A DNA stretch of 12,464 bases from Veillonellaceae bacterium (lineage in GTDB: Bacteria > Bacillota_C > Negativicutes > UBA1444). Shown here one piece after another: positions 1-7,123 of the stretch. Within the stretch, counting starts at the first letter, position 1, and each line of letters opens with the position of its first letter. Where the stretch lies: positions 1 to 12,464 of the forward strand of contig JAAZNU010000069.1 of assembly GCA_012798135.1 (NCBI GenBank). The letters run 5' to 3'. A model generated the notes under the pieces. That model had not been told where the DNA came from, searched no databases, and saw nothing but the letters and a program-made list of their open reading frames with translations. The translations under genes and the position numbers were made by a program.

Positions 1-993
1 GATCCCCGCTCCGATATCTATTCGCTGGGCGTGCTGTTGTGCTGGCTGCTGACCGGTGAGGTGGAAGTGGATCAAGGCAAAAAAGCCATCGGCGACCGGC
101 GGCTGCTCAGCGTGGTCAATCGATGCACCGCTTTCGATCCGCGCGACCGTTTCAAGAGCGCGCTGCAGGTGCGGGACGCGCTCAGCGGCCGTGCTCAGCG
201 CCGCCGTACGTTGGCGGGGCTGGCAGCCGTACTGCTGCTGGCCGGTGGGCTGCTCGCCGCGCGCCTGACCGCCGGGGTGCATTTCAGGGAACCCCTGATC
301 GGGCAAGCTGTGCGCGCCGAACTGGGCAAGCCAAACGGGGCATTGAACGAGGATGACCTGGCCTCCGTGCAACAACTTTTCGTTTTCGGAGAAACCGCGG
401 TAGCTGACCTGGATTCCTTTAATAACCTGGTGAACGAATTCGCTAACAGCGGCGGAACGCAAACCCGCGGGGGCATCGCATCTCTGAAAGACCTGGCAAA
501 AATGAAGAACCTGCGCAAGGTCAAGGTGGCCTTCGAGGACATCCACGACCTGACCCCGCTGGCCGGTCTGCCCTACCTGGAAGAAATCGACCTGCGCAAC
601 AACCCGGTGGAGAGCGTAGCTCCGCTGGCGGGCATGGCTTCGCTCAACGCGCTGATTCTCTTCGATAGCAACGTCGCCGACCTGACGGCGCTGGGCGCCT
701 GCCCGAACCTGACGCTGCTGGACGTGGGCGGCACGCCCATCACCTCACCGGCCGCCTTTCAGGGACTGGGCGCCCTGCGCACGTTGATCCTTCACAAGTC
801 GCAACTGTCATCTCTGCAAGGCATCCAGGCGTTCCCGCTGCTTGAGATGATCAACCTGGCGAACACCCCCGTGCGCGACCTCTCTCCCTTGCTGGAATTG
901 CCCAACCTGCAGCGTGTGATCGTGAGCGAGGACATGCGCGCGGCGGTTGAGGCGTTGGGCGGGAAGGAAAAATTCAAGGTCGAATACCAGTGA
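1..993 (+). CDS. Ser/Thr protein kinase (Hanks type) with transmembrane helix and leucine-rich repeats, 5' end outside window
   Basis: The frame is open from base 1, so the gene begins before the window; 330 codons are visible. The first residues (DPRSDIYSLGVLL) match kinase subdomain IX, and FDPRDRF near residue 45-51 matches the conserved arginine region of subdomain XI, so only the end of the C-lobe is present. A basic stretch (QRRR) is followed by a hydrophobic helix at about residues 71-92. Outside the membrane, a segment of the type that precedes bacterial LRRs (AVRAELGKPNGALNEDDL) leads into about six leucine-rich repeats of roughly 22 residues up to the C terminus. From the family, this should be an inner-membrane receptor kinase that phosphorylates Ser/Thr with ATP in the cytoplasm and senses or binds something outside through the LRRs. 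The catalytic HRD and DFG motifs lie outside the window, so activity cannot be judged. The GTG at 31 is an internal codon, not the start. Confidence 0.88.
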   Translation, partial: DPRSDIYSLGVLLCWLLTGEVEVDQGKKAIGDRRLLSVVNRCTAFDPRDRFKSALQVRDALSGRAQRRRTLAGLAAVLLLAGGLLAARLTAGVHFREPLIGQAVRAELGKPNGALNEDDLASVQQLFVFGETAVADLDSFNNLVNEFANSGGTQTRGGIASLKDLAKMKNLRKVKVAFEDIHDLTPLAGLPYLEEIDLRNNPVESVAPLAGMASLNALILFDSNVADLTALGACPNLTLLDVGGTPITSPAAFQGLGALRTLILHKSQLSSLQGIQAFPLLEMINLANTPVRDLSPLLELPNLQRVIVSEDMRAAVEALGGKEKFKVEYQ

Positions 994-1006
994 ACCTGAC
1001 GATTTG

Positions 1007-1100
1007 TTTATGTGTGCTATCTGCACACCTATTGAACAACCTTAAAAAGTAAAATTTTTATGTGCTTATCGAATACCTGTTGAACGCTTTTTTTAAATTG
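1007..1100 (+). repeat. Imperfect tandem direct repeat, period about 48-50 bases
   Basis: Two neighbouring copies in the AT-rich gap after the kinase gene share, in order, TTTATGTG (1007 and 1057), a C(T)TATC block, and ACCTRTTGAAC (1027 and 1075), with small indels between blocks. The first copy also contains a 6-bp hairpin, GTGTGC/GCACAC, at 1012-1028 that the second has lost. The gap 994-1150 holds no convincing promoter; TTGGTA (1098) with TATTTT (1120) at 16-base spacing is the best weak candidate. The repeat could be paired protein sites or a slippage/duplication scar. Confidence 0.55.
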
Positions 1101-1150
1101 GTAACCAAAAATAGTCATGTATTTTCAATCAAATATATAGGGAAGAACGT

Positions 1151-1708
1151 ATGGCGGCCAAGAAAAAAACCTGCTATCCCCACGGAGTCGAAAATTTCAT
1201 CTGCCCTGTCTGTGGACATCCCATGCCGTCGGTGGAATACTACACCGCCCGGCCGATTAGCCAGGAGGAGGTCGGGCGAAGCTACGATTCCCGCACCATC
1301 CGCATCACTTATACCGACGTCAATCCCCACATAGGTAACATGTGCTTGTTTTGCGCGCGCGATAACGCCAAAGGCAAGCGCACCGCTGGCTTGCTGGTCA
1401 TGGCCGGAGGAGGCGCAATCTCCATTATCGCCATGATCTGGGGAGTGGTGGCAGCCAACCTGACCGAAAGAGCGGGTGGAGACGTAGGCGCGGCCATGGG
1501 GCTGCCCATGGCGCTGATGTGCGTTTTCATCATCGCCGCCATTGTCGGGTTGGCTATTTTCATTGAGACCAACCGCCTGAATCCCTGGCGCAAATACAGC
1601 CAGGAGCAATTATTTATATTATTCCAGATACTGATCAAAAAAGAAGGCAGCCTGCCCGGTGCAGTGTGTTTGAGCCCCGGCCAGGTCAGCCAAATGAAGC
1701 GAGGCTAA
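1151..1708 (+). CDS. Unrecognised membrane protein with zinc-ribbon-like CxxC motifs
   Basis: I do not recognise this 185-residue protein as a named family. The N-terminal region has two CxxC pairs (FICPVC at residues 17-21 and NMCLFC at 64-68) about 43 residues apart, a spacing compatible with one four-cysteine zinc site; an extra Cys8 and His11 lie nearby. Two strongly hydrophobic segments follow at about 79-103 and 113-138, with a short linker between them, and then a mixed C-terminal tail of about 45 residues. The likely topology puts both tails in the cytoplasm, with the zinc-binding part there. GGGAAG lies just before the ATG at a short distance, a modest ribosome site. The stop is 23 bases before the next gene, so the two are probably co-transcribed. 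The link to the upstream kinase (157-base gap) is less certain. Function unknown. Confidence 0.75.
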   Translation: MAAKKKTCYPHGVENFICPVCGHPMPSVEYYTARPISQEEVGRSYDSRTIRITYTDVNPHIGNMCLFCARDNAKGKRTAGLLVMAGGGAISIIAMIWGVVAANLTERAGGDVGAAMGLPMALMCVFIIAAIVGLAIFIETNRLNPWRKYSQEQLFILFQILIKKEGSLPGAVCLSPGQVSQMKRG

Positions 1709-1731
1709 ATCCATTTCACAAAAGGAGCATC

Positions 1732-3744
1732 ATGAAAACAAAAACTAATTTGATTGTCATTTTTTCCCTTCTCTTCGCGCTGGCGTCCGCAGCTTGCGCG
1801 CCAGCGCCTGCCGCGCCATCCGAAGCCCCGGCGGCGGCCCCTGCTGAAGCAGCAGCCGAACCGACCGCCGCGCCCACGCAGGCCTGGGAACCCATCCCTT
1901 GCAGCGTGGTTTTCGATTCCGACCGCGACGGCAACTGGGAGGTCTATATCATGGGGCCGGACGGCGAGAACCCGCTCAACCTGAGCAACAACCCGGCCGA
2001 CGACTTCAACCCGGCTATCTCGCCGGACGGCAAGCGCGTTGCTTTCGTCTCCAACCGCGAGAGCGATCAGGGCGGCGGCCAGAACATCTACGTGATGGAT
2101 GCCGACGGCGGCAACCTGCGCCAGCTCACTTTTCAGGGCGGCAGCGACGGGCCTAGCTGGTCGCACGATGGCGCGCTGATCGTTTACAGCAATGACGGGG
2201 ATATCTGGTTCACGGATGCTAATGACGGCAGCAACCCGAAACAGGTGACCTTCACACCTGAAGAGGACAAGGAGCCCAAATGGTCGCCGGATGGCAGCAA
2301 ACTCGCCTGGCTTTCCGGAAAGGACGGCCATTACGACGTGCTGGTATCCAGCCCGGATGGCAGTGACGCTTACCCGATTACCGATAACAACAGCATCTAC
2401 CACGTGGCCTGGACAACGGATGGGCGTATCTACGTGGATAGCTGGGGCTGGAAGGACAAGCAAGAGTTCTGTCATAACTGTATTGTCACCCAGGACGGCA
2501 AGGACGTTGAAGACGGCGGCGGTAAGGGCGAAATGCAGCGCTTCCTGCCCTTCTGGAACGGCAAGGGCGACCGCGTGGAACTGATCGAGGGTTCACTGGA
2601 CGGTGGCCCCAGCGAGATCTACCTGGTGGGAGAAGTCTTCCCGGACATATTCTTCAACATGACCAATAACCCCGCCTGGGACCGCAACCCGGATTGGCCG
2701 GCCAAGTGCGGCCCGGAATATGTGCCCACTGCCGAAGACCTGCAACCCGCGCAAGAACAGCCGGCACCGCAAGAGCAGCCAGCCGAACCCGCACCGCAGG
2801 CACAGACCGCCCAGCCCAAGGAAGCCGAAGACATCATCATCGGCTACCTGGGAGATGCGGCCGAGGATAAACTGGCTGATCTGAAACAGGCCTGCGACGA
2901 ACTGAAACTCCAGTGTGTAAAGGTCGATAGTTACCCGGCAGCGGCTGAACAAGGCGTAGACGCCATCATCTCTTTCGCCAACAAATGGGGCATCCTAGGT
3001 GATTACCCTATTTATCACGAAGTGGCTTCCAAAGGTATGCCGATCTATATGTTGGACGCAGAATCCAGCGACCCGGGTATCTACAATCTCTCGGTGGAAA
3101 CGGATGCGCTGCGCGCCGGTATGGAATGGATGTTCAAGCAAATGGGCGGCAAGGGCGAAATGGTCTACTTCAATTTTGGGGACAATGGAGTCGATGCGGA
3201 TTTGATCGCCAAGGAGCTGGAAAGCAACCCGGGCATCCAGGCCAGCGCCATCTCCGCCAGCTACGATGACAAGTCGCCGGCTTCAAAAGAGAGTATTACC
3301 AAGTTGCTGACCGAAAATCCCAATCTGGGAGCGATCTGGTCAAACGAAATGGGGGAGGATATTTTCTGGGCAGTGAAAGATTGGCAGGGCGAGCATTCCC
3401 CGGCCATACTATGCAATCCCCGGCTGGACATTCTGGAGGGCTGGAAAAACCTGGTTGCCCAAAGACCGGATTTCGCCTGTTTTGCGGTCATCAAACCCGG
3501 CGGGAATGCTTATGAAGCGGTTTACGTGGCGTATTACCGCTTGACCGGTCTGGAACTCAACCCGGCTGCCTTGGGCGGGGATTCCGGCAACACGCTGATC
3601 TACAATTATCCGCAAATCACCAATGAGAATCTGGATGAATGGCTGGGCAAGGTCGGCGAAATGCGCGTGGACAAAAATGGCTCCGGATTGCTGCTGCCTC
3701 CCATGACCCCCGCAGAGATCAAGGAAAAGTGGTTCCTGGAATAG
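1732..3744 (+). CDS. Lipoprotein fusing a TolB/PD40-type beta-propeller to a sugar-type periplasmic-binding-protein domain
   Basis: The ATG at 1732 is chosen because AAAAGGAG lies 5 bases upstream and the protein then begins with a lipoprotein signal peptide (MKTKTNLIVI...LASAAC, lipidated Cys22). The product is 670 residues. Residues 24-55 are a Pro/Ala linker. Residues 56-325 contain PD40-like propeller blades, seen as repeated SPDG, SHDG or TTDG turns (98, 144, 186, 228) and blade ends of the IYVMDADG type. Residues 331-365 are a Pro/Gln/Glu linker. Residues 366-670 resemble RbsB-like substrate-binding proteins: an IIIGYLGD start, a short GVDAIIS strand, PIYMLDAES, and a late ILEGWKNLVAQRP and GGNAYEAVYVAYY region. 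It should sit on the outer face of the cytoplasmic membrane and bind a small ligand. No ABC permease or ATPase gene is next to it, so a sensory role is as likely as transport. The fusion is unusual. Confidence 0.85.
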   Translation: MKTKTNLIVIFSLLFALASAACAPAPAAPSEAPAAAPAEAAAEPTAAPTQAWEPIPCSVVFDSDRDGNWEVYIMGPDGENPLNLSNNPADDFNPAISPDGKRVAFVSNRESDQGGGQNIYVMDADGGNLRQLTFQGGSDGPSWSHDGALIVYSNDGDIWFTDANDGSNPKQVTFTPEEDKEPKWSPDGSKLAWLSGKDGHYDVLVSSPDGSDAYPITDNNSIYHVAWTTDGRIYVDSWGWKDKQEFCHNCIVTQDGKDVEDGGGKGEMQRFLPFWNGKGDRVELIEGSLDGGPSEIYLVGEVFPDIFFNMTNNPAWDRNPDWPAKCGPEYVPTAEDLQPAQEQPAPQEQPAEPAPQAQTAQPKEAEDIIIGYLGDAAEDKLADLKQACDELKLQCVKVDSYPAAAEQGVDAIISFANKWGILGDYPIYHEVASKGMPIYMLDAESSDPGIYNLSVETDALRAGMEWMFKQMGGKGEMVYFNFGDNGVDADLIAKELESNPGIQASAISASYDDKSPASKESITKLLTENPNLGAIWSNEMGEDIFWAVKDWQGEHSPAILCNPRLDILEGWKNLVAQRPDFACFAVIKPGGNAYEAVYVAYYRLTGLELNPAALGGDSGNTLIYNYPQITNENLDEWLGKVGEMRVDKNGSGLLLPPMTPAEIKEKWFLE

Positions 3745-3777
3745 TAAATTAGTTTTGGGGGAAAATCCAAAACACGG

Positions 3778-3813
3778 AAACCTCCGCTGCTTAAAAAGCA
3801 GTGGAGGTTTTTT
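3778..3813 (+). terminator. Strong intrinsic terminator after the propeller-PBP gene
   Basis: A 15-bp stem (3778-3792 with 3796-3810, one G-T wobble) closes on an AAA loop and runs straight into six T residues at 3808-3813. It lies 33 bases after the stop codon and closes the left block. Confidence 0.92.
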
Positions 3814-3940
3814 ATTAACCTGCAGGCAAAGGTACCTTGAGTTTTCCAGCTTTATTGTTTGGGATTGATATATCATCTCCCCTGGAATCCCGCTTTACAT
3901 ATATTTCATGCTCCACCGTTACTCTTGCAGTAAGCTCCAA

Positions 3941-4060
3941 CCTCACACACTCCTTCTGATGACAGTTTCACTCATGTGAAAGCCTGCGAGATGCCTCGAA
4001 CGACGGTGTATCTCCGTCCTTTGCTCCTTGTTTAATCACCCCTCCCCGGCCCTCCCCGTT
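3941..4060 (+). repeat. Structured intergenic repeat, copy A (partly degenerate)
   Basis: Copy A shares ordered blocks with copy B (6789-6914): CTTCTGATGACAGTTTCAC near 3954, GTATCTCCGTCCTTTGCTCC near 4007, and a C-rich tail at 4038-4060 that is identical over 23 bases to 6892-6914 in copy B. The segment between blocks one and two differs: here it carries two small hairpins (TTTCAC/GTGAAA at 3966-3981 and CGAG/CTCG at 3987-3998). The second hairpin of the family has kept its left arm and loop (about 4017-4029), but its right arm is lost, so this copy looks decayed. It has no open reading frame. Confidence 0.75.
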
Positions 4061-4343
4061 CCAATAGTGCGAAAAAAGAACGGAATTTGGAGCTTTCGGC
4101 CGGAAACCATGGTGGAGACAAATGCAATAGGTTTATCGGTATAAATCGATATTCAAAACGAAAATTGACAGGCAGCATCAAATCAGAATGTGTCAAAGTC
4201 ATTTAAAAACGAGAATATATTCTTTGGGATGGTTCCTTCAATTTAAATAGATCAATTTTTAGACTAACTTTTCTTAGGGATAAAGGATCATAATTCAAGA
4301 GGTACCTCAAAATTACCACTACTTATACAATAAAAGGACATTT
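4061..4343. other. AT-rich leader of the first sigma gene with two palindromic motifs
   Basis: No gene is seen here. Two symmetric motifs stand out: TTGACA at 4165-4170 facing TGTCAA at 4191-4196, and a perfect 10-base palindrome GAGGTACCTC at 4299-4308, 35 bases before the sigma start codon. TTGACA has no acceptable -10 element at 16-18 bases, so a housekeeping promoter is not clear. An ECF-type autoregulated promoter is expected from the family but cannot be assigned by eye. Confidence 0.4.
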
Positions 4344-4946
4344 ATGGATGAACTTGAGGCAATCGAACTCTTGAAAAAAGGGGATTTGAATGGGCTGGAA
4401 CCGCTCGTAAAAGAATATTATTTTCGAGCTATACGGTGTTCATTTTTAATCGTACAGGATTCGGATCTGGCTGAAGATATTGTCCAATCCACGTTTATTT
4501 CTTCAAGTGGAAAAATTAACCAATTAATATCAGATCGGTTCGGTCCCTGGTTTTTTAAAAGTGTTATCAATGCTTCTATAAAAGCTGCGAAAAAACAGAG
4601 CAGACTGATACGTCTGGATATCCAGGAGTATGAACTCACAGACAATTTTAAGGAATGGTTGCTCGATCGGCAGCCATTGCCGGAAACGATGATTGAAACC
4701 AAAGAATTACAGCAACAAATAAGGAAAGCACTCTGCTTACTTACCCCTAATCAGCGGGGAGTCATCGTATCAAAGTATTTTCTGGAAATGAGCGAGGTCG
4801 AAATGAGCCAGACTTTGCATGCGCCGATATCCTCCATCAAATGGTGGCTGCATATTGCACGGCGTAAGTTGCGTCAATTACTGGTTGGATACGATGATCC
4901 GGATGGTACGCAATCCCCTTCGACTTGTGGAAAAGAAAAGGAGTAA
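4344..4946 (+). CDS. ECF-type RNA polymerase sigma factor, module 1
   Basis: This 200-residue protein has the sigma-70 layout without region 3. Region 2 spans about residues 16-90, with DLAEDIVQSTF (41-51) and the PWFFKSVINASIKAAKKQSR stretch (69-88) corresponding to the core-binding and -10 recognition helices. Region 4 spans about 120-181, with LTPNQRGVIVSKYFLEMS and the helix-turn-helix ending SSIKWWLHIARRKLRQLL. It should direct core polymerase to a small regulon, held in check by the membrane protein encoded next. AAAAGGA lies 5 bases before the ATG. The tail after residue 183 is short and polar, with a single Cys195. The IKWW sequence replaces the more usual IKWRL seen in the paralogue at 8083. 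Only 4 bases separate this gene from the next. Codon and base use is AT-richer than in the flanking blocks. Confidence 0.92.
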   Translation: MDELEAIELLKKGDLNGLEPLVKEYYFRAIRCSFLIVQDSDLAEDIVQSTFISSSGKINQLISDRFGPWFFKSVINASIKAAKKQSRLIRLDIQEYELTDNFKEWLLDRQPLPETMIETKELQQQIRKALCLLTPNQRGVIVSKYFLEMSEVEMSQTLHAPISSIKWWLHIARRKLRQLLVGYDDPDGTQSPSTCGKEKE

Positions 4947-4950
4947 ACCA

Positions 4951-6741
4951 ATGACCGACGAACAGTTTAAAAAAACCTTGCTTCGCGAACTTGCCGAAGA
5001 GAGTATTCCCGATAATTATGATCCCTGGCCGGTACTTCAAGCAAGAATCAACCGAGAGGGTTTATATAAAACAATACAGCAAAAACATACAACCAAGTCT
5101 GTAAATGCACGAAGCTTCAAGCCTGTTACGGCGATAATCATCATATTGATCATGGCATTTGGGTTATTTTTATTTGCCAACCCACAGGGGAATGCTCTTG
5201 CACAGGCAATTCTTCGTTATTTCATTCCAACCCATTCGGCGGAAGAACCTGTTCCAGCAATCTCAACGCCCATACCGCTGATCGAGATTACCCCCATTAT
5301 GCATGCGAGCGATGTAATAGTGAATAATTCCAAACTGGAAGAAGTGCAAAGGAAAATCAATTATCCATTGATGCAGCTTTCTTTCCTGCCACAGGGATAC
5401 CATTTTGAATTTGGTCAGGTTGAAGGAGAGCGTGTCACTCTCTTCTATAAAAATGATGTTGATGGTGCTTCGTTGTGGTTGGAACAATTGCCCTTGCATG
5501 GGGCGGAACCGGAGCCGATGAGTGTGGGGCCTACTGCCGCGGTAGAGTCTACTCAGGTTGAAAACGATTATGCGGAATATATTAAAGGCTCTTATTTCGG
5601 CGATCAGGGCAAATGGAACGCAGATTCCGGCGCTTCATTTCTACGCTGGCAGCATGATGATATGCTGTATACCATCAGTTCGGTTTTGAATTCAACTTCA
5701 GCAGCATCAAAAGCTGACCTTTCGAAAGAGATTTTGTTAACGTTGGCAGAGAATTTAACGGAAGACACAACAATAAAATTTTCATTCGATCCCAGCCACA
5801 TAAATGATCTTGTAGTTGCTGAAAAACTGGCTGGGTTTAATCTGCTTGTGCCTAAAGTGTTACCACAAGGTTATCAATTCGATTTTGCCACCATTGAAGA
5901 AAGTACCGGTTTTGTGTGTTTACAGTACGCGTATAACGGTGCTTCATATCCATCGTTGTTCATCCGTCAAAGTGCTGAGATGCCATTAAGTACGCTTCAT
6001 GCGGATTCAAAAAATATACTGGAGATTTCCACAGTGAAAGTAGCGGGGAGTGAGGGTGAATCAAAATATGCGATCGGGTTTAGATCTCCAGAGAAAGCTT
6101 GTGATCTACAAAACAATATTTTCCGTGCAGGTCAGGCGCTGTTTTGGAAAAAAAGCGGAATGAGCCTGGAGATGTATGCCGAGTTTCGTCCGCCGGAGGG
6201 TGGGGCAGGCTTATCAAAAGAGCAAATGATCGCTCTGGCAGAATCGATCCTGGGTTCTTCATCTTCTTCTCAGGCGCTTCTCGATATGAATTCATACAGT
6301 AGTTTGGATGAAGCCGAACTCGCGGCAGGCTACAGCATACAGGCGCCTACAAAACTTCCACTAGGAAGCAAGTTCAACTCAATCCATCTATTGGGGAACT
6401 CTTCAATGTCCTTATTCACCAATTCACAATTTGGCGGCCCCAATATCAAACTTTACCAATGCCCAAGTATAAATTTAACAGATTCGCCTTGTCACGCTCT
6501 GACGGAAAAGATACCGGAAAATATTAAAATCCAAATGACAATGGGGGATTTGAAAGCGGTCTATATAAACGGGGATTTTGGGATGGACGCGAATGAGTCT
6601 GATCCATCCTGGCATGAACCGGATCCGTCACAGACGCAGCGAATTTATTGGCGGTCTGGCGATTGGAACTACTTGCTTGTTAGCACAGGTAATGGGATCA
6701 ATCAACAATTACTGGCGGAAATTGCTGATACGGTCCGTTAA
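4951..6741 (+). CDS. Membrane-anchored anti-sigma candidate with three DUF4367-like repeats
   Basis: The ATG at 4951 is preferred because AAAGGAG (4937-4943) lies 7 bases upstream, inside the end of the sigma gene; an earlier in-frame ATG at 4819 would overlap that gene by over 120 bases. The product is 596 residues. A short cytoplasmic part (1-57, including the NYDPWPVLQARI motif) is followed by one transmembrane helix (about 58-76) and a large outside part. That part repeats three times (about 131-270, 286-436, 453-596). Each copy has a LPQGY/LPLGS turn (146, 304, 469), an aromatic strand with RW, FW or YW near its end (233, 399, 567), and a closing helix of the LSKEILLTLAENL type. This pattern matches DUF4367 domains of sigma-linked proteins. 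No HxxxCxxC zinc anti-sigma motif is present. From position it should bind the sigma factor through its short N terminus and release it on an outside signal; this is inference. Confidence 0.82.
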   Translation: MTDEQFKKTLLRELAEESIPDNYDPWPVLQARINREGLYKTIQQKHTTKSVNARSFKPVTAIIIILIMAFGLFLFANPQGNALAQAILRYFIPTHSAEEPVPAISTPIPLIEITPIMHASDVIVNNSKLEEVQRKINYPLMQLSFLPQGYHFEFGQVEGERVTLFYKNDVDGASLWLEQLPLHGAEPEPMSVGPTAAVESTQVENDYAEYIKGSYFGDQGKWNADSGASFLRWQHDDMLYTISSVLNSTSAASKADLSKEILLTLAENLTEDTTIKFSFDPSHINDLVVAEKLAGFNLLVPKVLPQGYQFDFATIEESTGFVCLQYAYNGASYPSLFIRQSAEMPLSTLHADSKNILEISTVKVAGSEGESKYAIGFRSPEKACDLQNNIFRAGQALFWKKSGMSLEMYAEFRPPEGGAGLSKEQMIALAESILGSSSSSQALLDMNSYSSLDEAELAAGYSIQAPTKLPLGSKFNSIHLLGNSSMSLFTNSQFGGPNIKLYQCPSINLTDSPCHALTEKIPENIKIQMTMGDLKAVYINGDFGMDANESDPSWHEPDPSQTQRIYWRSGDWNYLLVSTGNGINQQLLAEIADTVR

Positions 6742-6788
6742 ATTCACGGGCCAAGTGGAAGACTCACTGAAAATTATCTATAGATAAT

Positions 6789-6914
6789 CACCTCTCCCGC
6801 CTTCTTCCGATGACAGCTTCACTCTTTCGTTGATTGCGTCAAGCAATCAACGAAAGAGTGTCTCCGCCCTTTGCTCCTGCAAAGGGCTACGACCCCTCCC
6901 CGGCCCTCCCCGTT
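6789..6914 (+). repeat. Structured intergenic repeat, copy B (two intact hairpins)
   Basis: It begins 47 bases after the stop of the module 1 anti-sigma gene. It holds a conserved lead (CTTCCGATGACAGCTTCAC type), then a perfect 18-bp hairpin (arms 6820-6837 and 6843-6860, loop GTCAA), then TCTCC, then a 9-bp hairpin GCCCTTTGC-TCCT-GCAAAGGGC (6866-6887), then CTACGA and the C-rich tail (6892-6914). No T-tract follows either hairpin, so it is not an ordinary terminator. The 9-bp hairpin differs from copy C by two compensated base pairs. Confidence 0.85.
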
Positions 6915-6965
6915 TCAACTACTTAAAACAGGGAAGGAGAAATTGGATTTTTACTGATTGAAAGA

Positions 6966-7029
6966 CCAAGCATGTTTGGAAACCACACAAATACGCTCAC
7001 ATTCCCTGCTTGGCCAATAAGTTTTTTTT
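6966..7029 (+). terminator. Possible intrinsic terminator of module 1
   Basis: CCAAGCA (6966-6972) pairs with TGCTTGG (7007-7013) around an inner hairpin TGTTTGG-AAA-CCACACA, and a run of eight T residues follows at 7022-7029. The 8-base gap between stem and T-run, and the long loop, make this a weak candidate. Confidence 0.3.
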
Positions 7030-7123
7030 GTAGAATCCCTTCAGCCTTCCAGGTTTTGCGTTAGGTATTTATCGTTTTCCCGGAAATTTCCAATCCACCC
7101 TTTTTATCAGGAATGTTAATTTT

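Noticed and set aside
1115..1609. 164-codon open frame on the minus strand
   Set aside because: The plus strand here encodes a protein with coherent CxxC motifs and transmembrane helices; the minus product shows no domain.
1666..1731. Upstream start for the lipoprotein gene
   Set aside because: It would bury the lipoprotein signal peptide and overlap the preceding gene; the ATG at 1732 has AAAAGGAG in place.
1705..2475. 256-codon open frame on the minus strand
   Set aside because: It is antisense to the lipoprotein gene, with low-complexity Ala/Arg/Gly sequence and no ribosome site.
1732..3744. Ordinary ABC sugar transporter binding protein
   Set aside because: No permease or ATPase gene is adjacent, and half the protein is a propeller; transport elsewhere in the genome cannot be excluded.
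4165..4193. TTGACA as a housekeeping promoter for sigma 1
   Set aside because: No -10-like hexamer lies at 16-18 bases; kept only as part of an inverted repeat.
4819..4950. Upstream start for the module 1 anti-sigma gene
   Set aside because: It would overlap the sigma gene by over 120 bases and lacks the strong ribosome site seen before the ATG at 4951.
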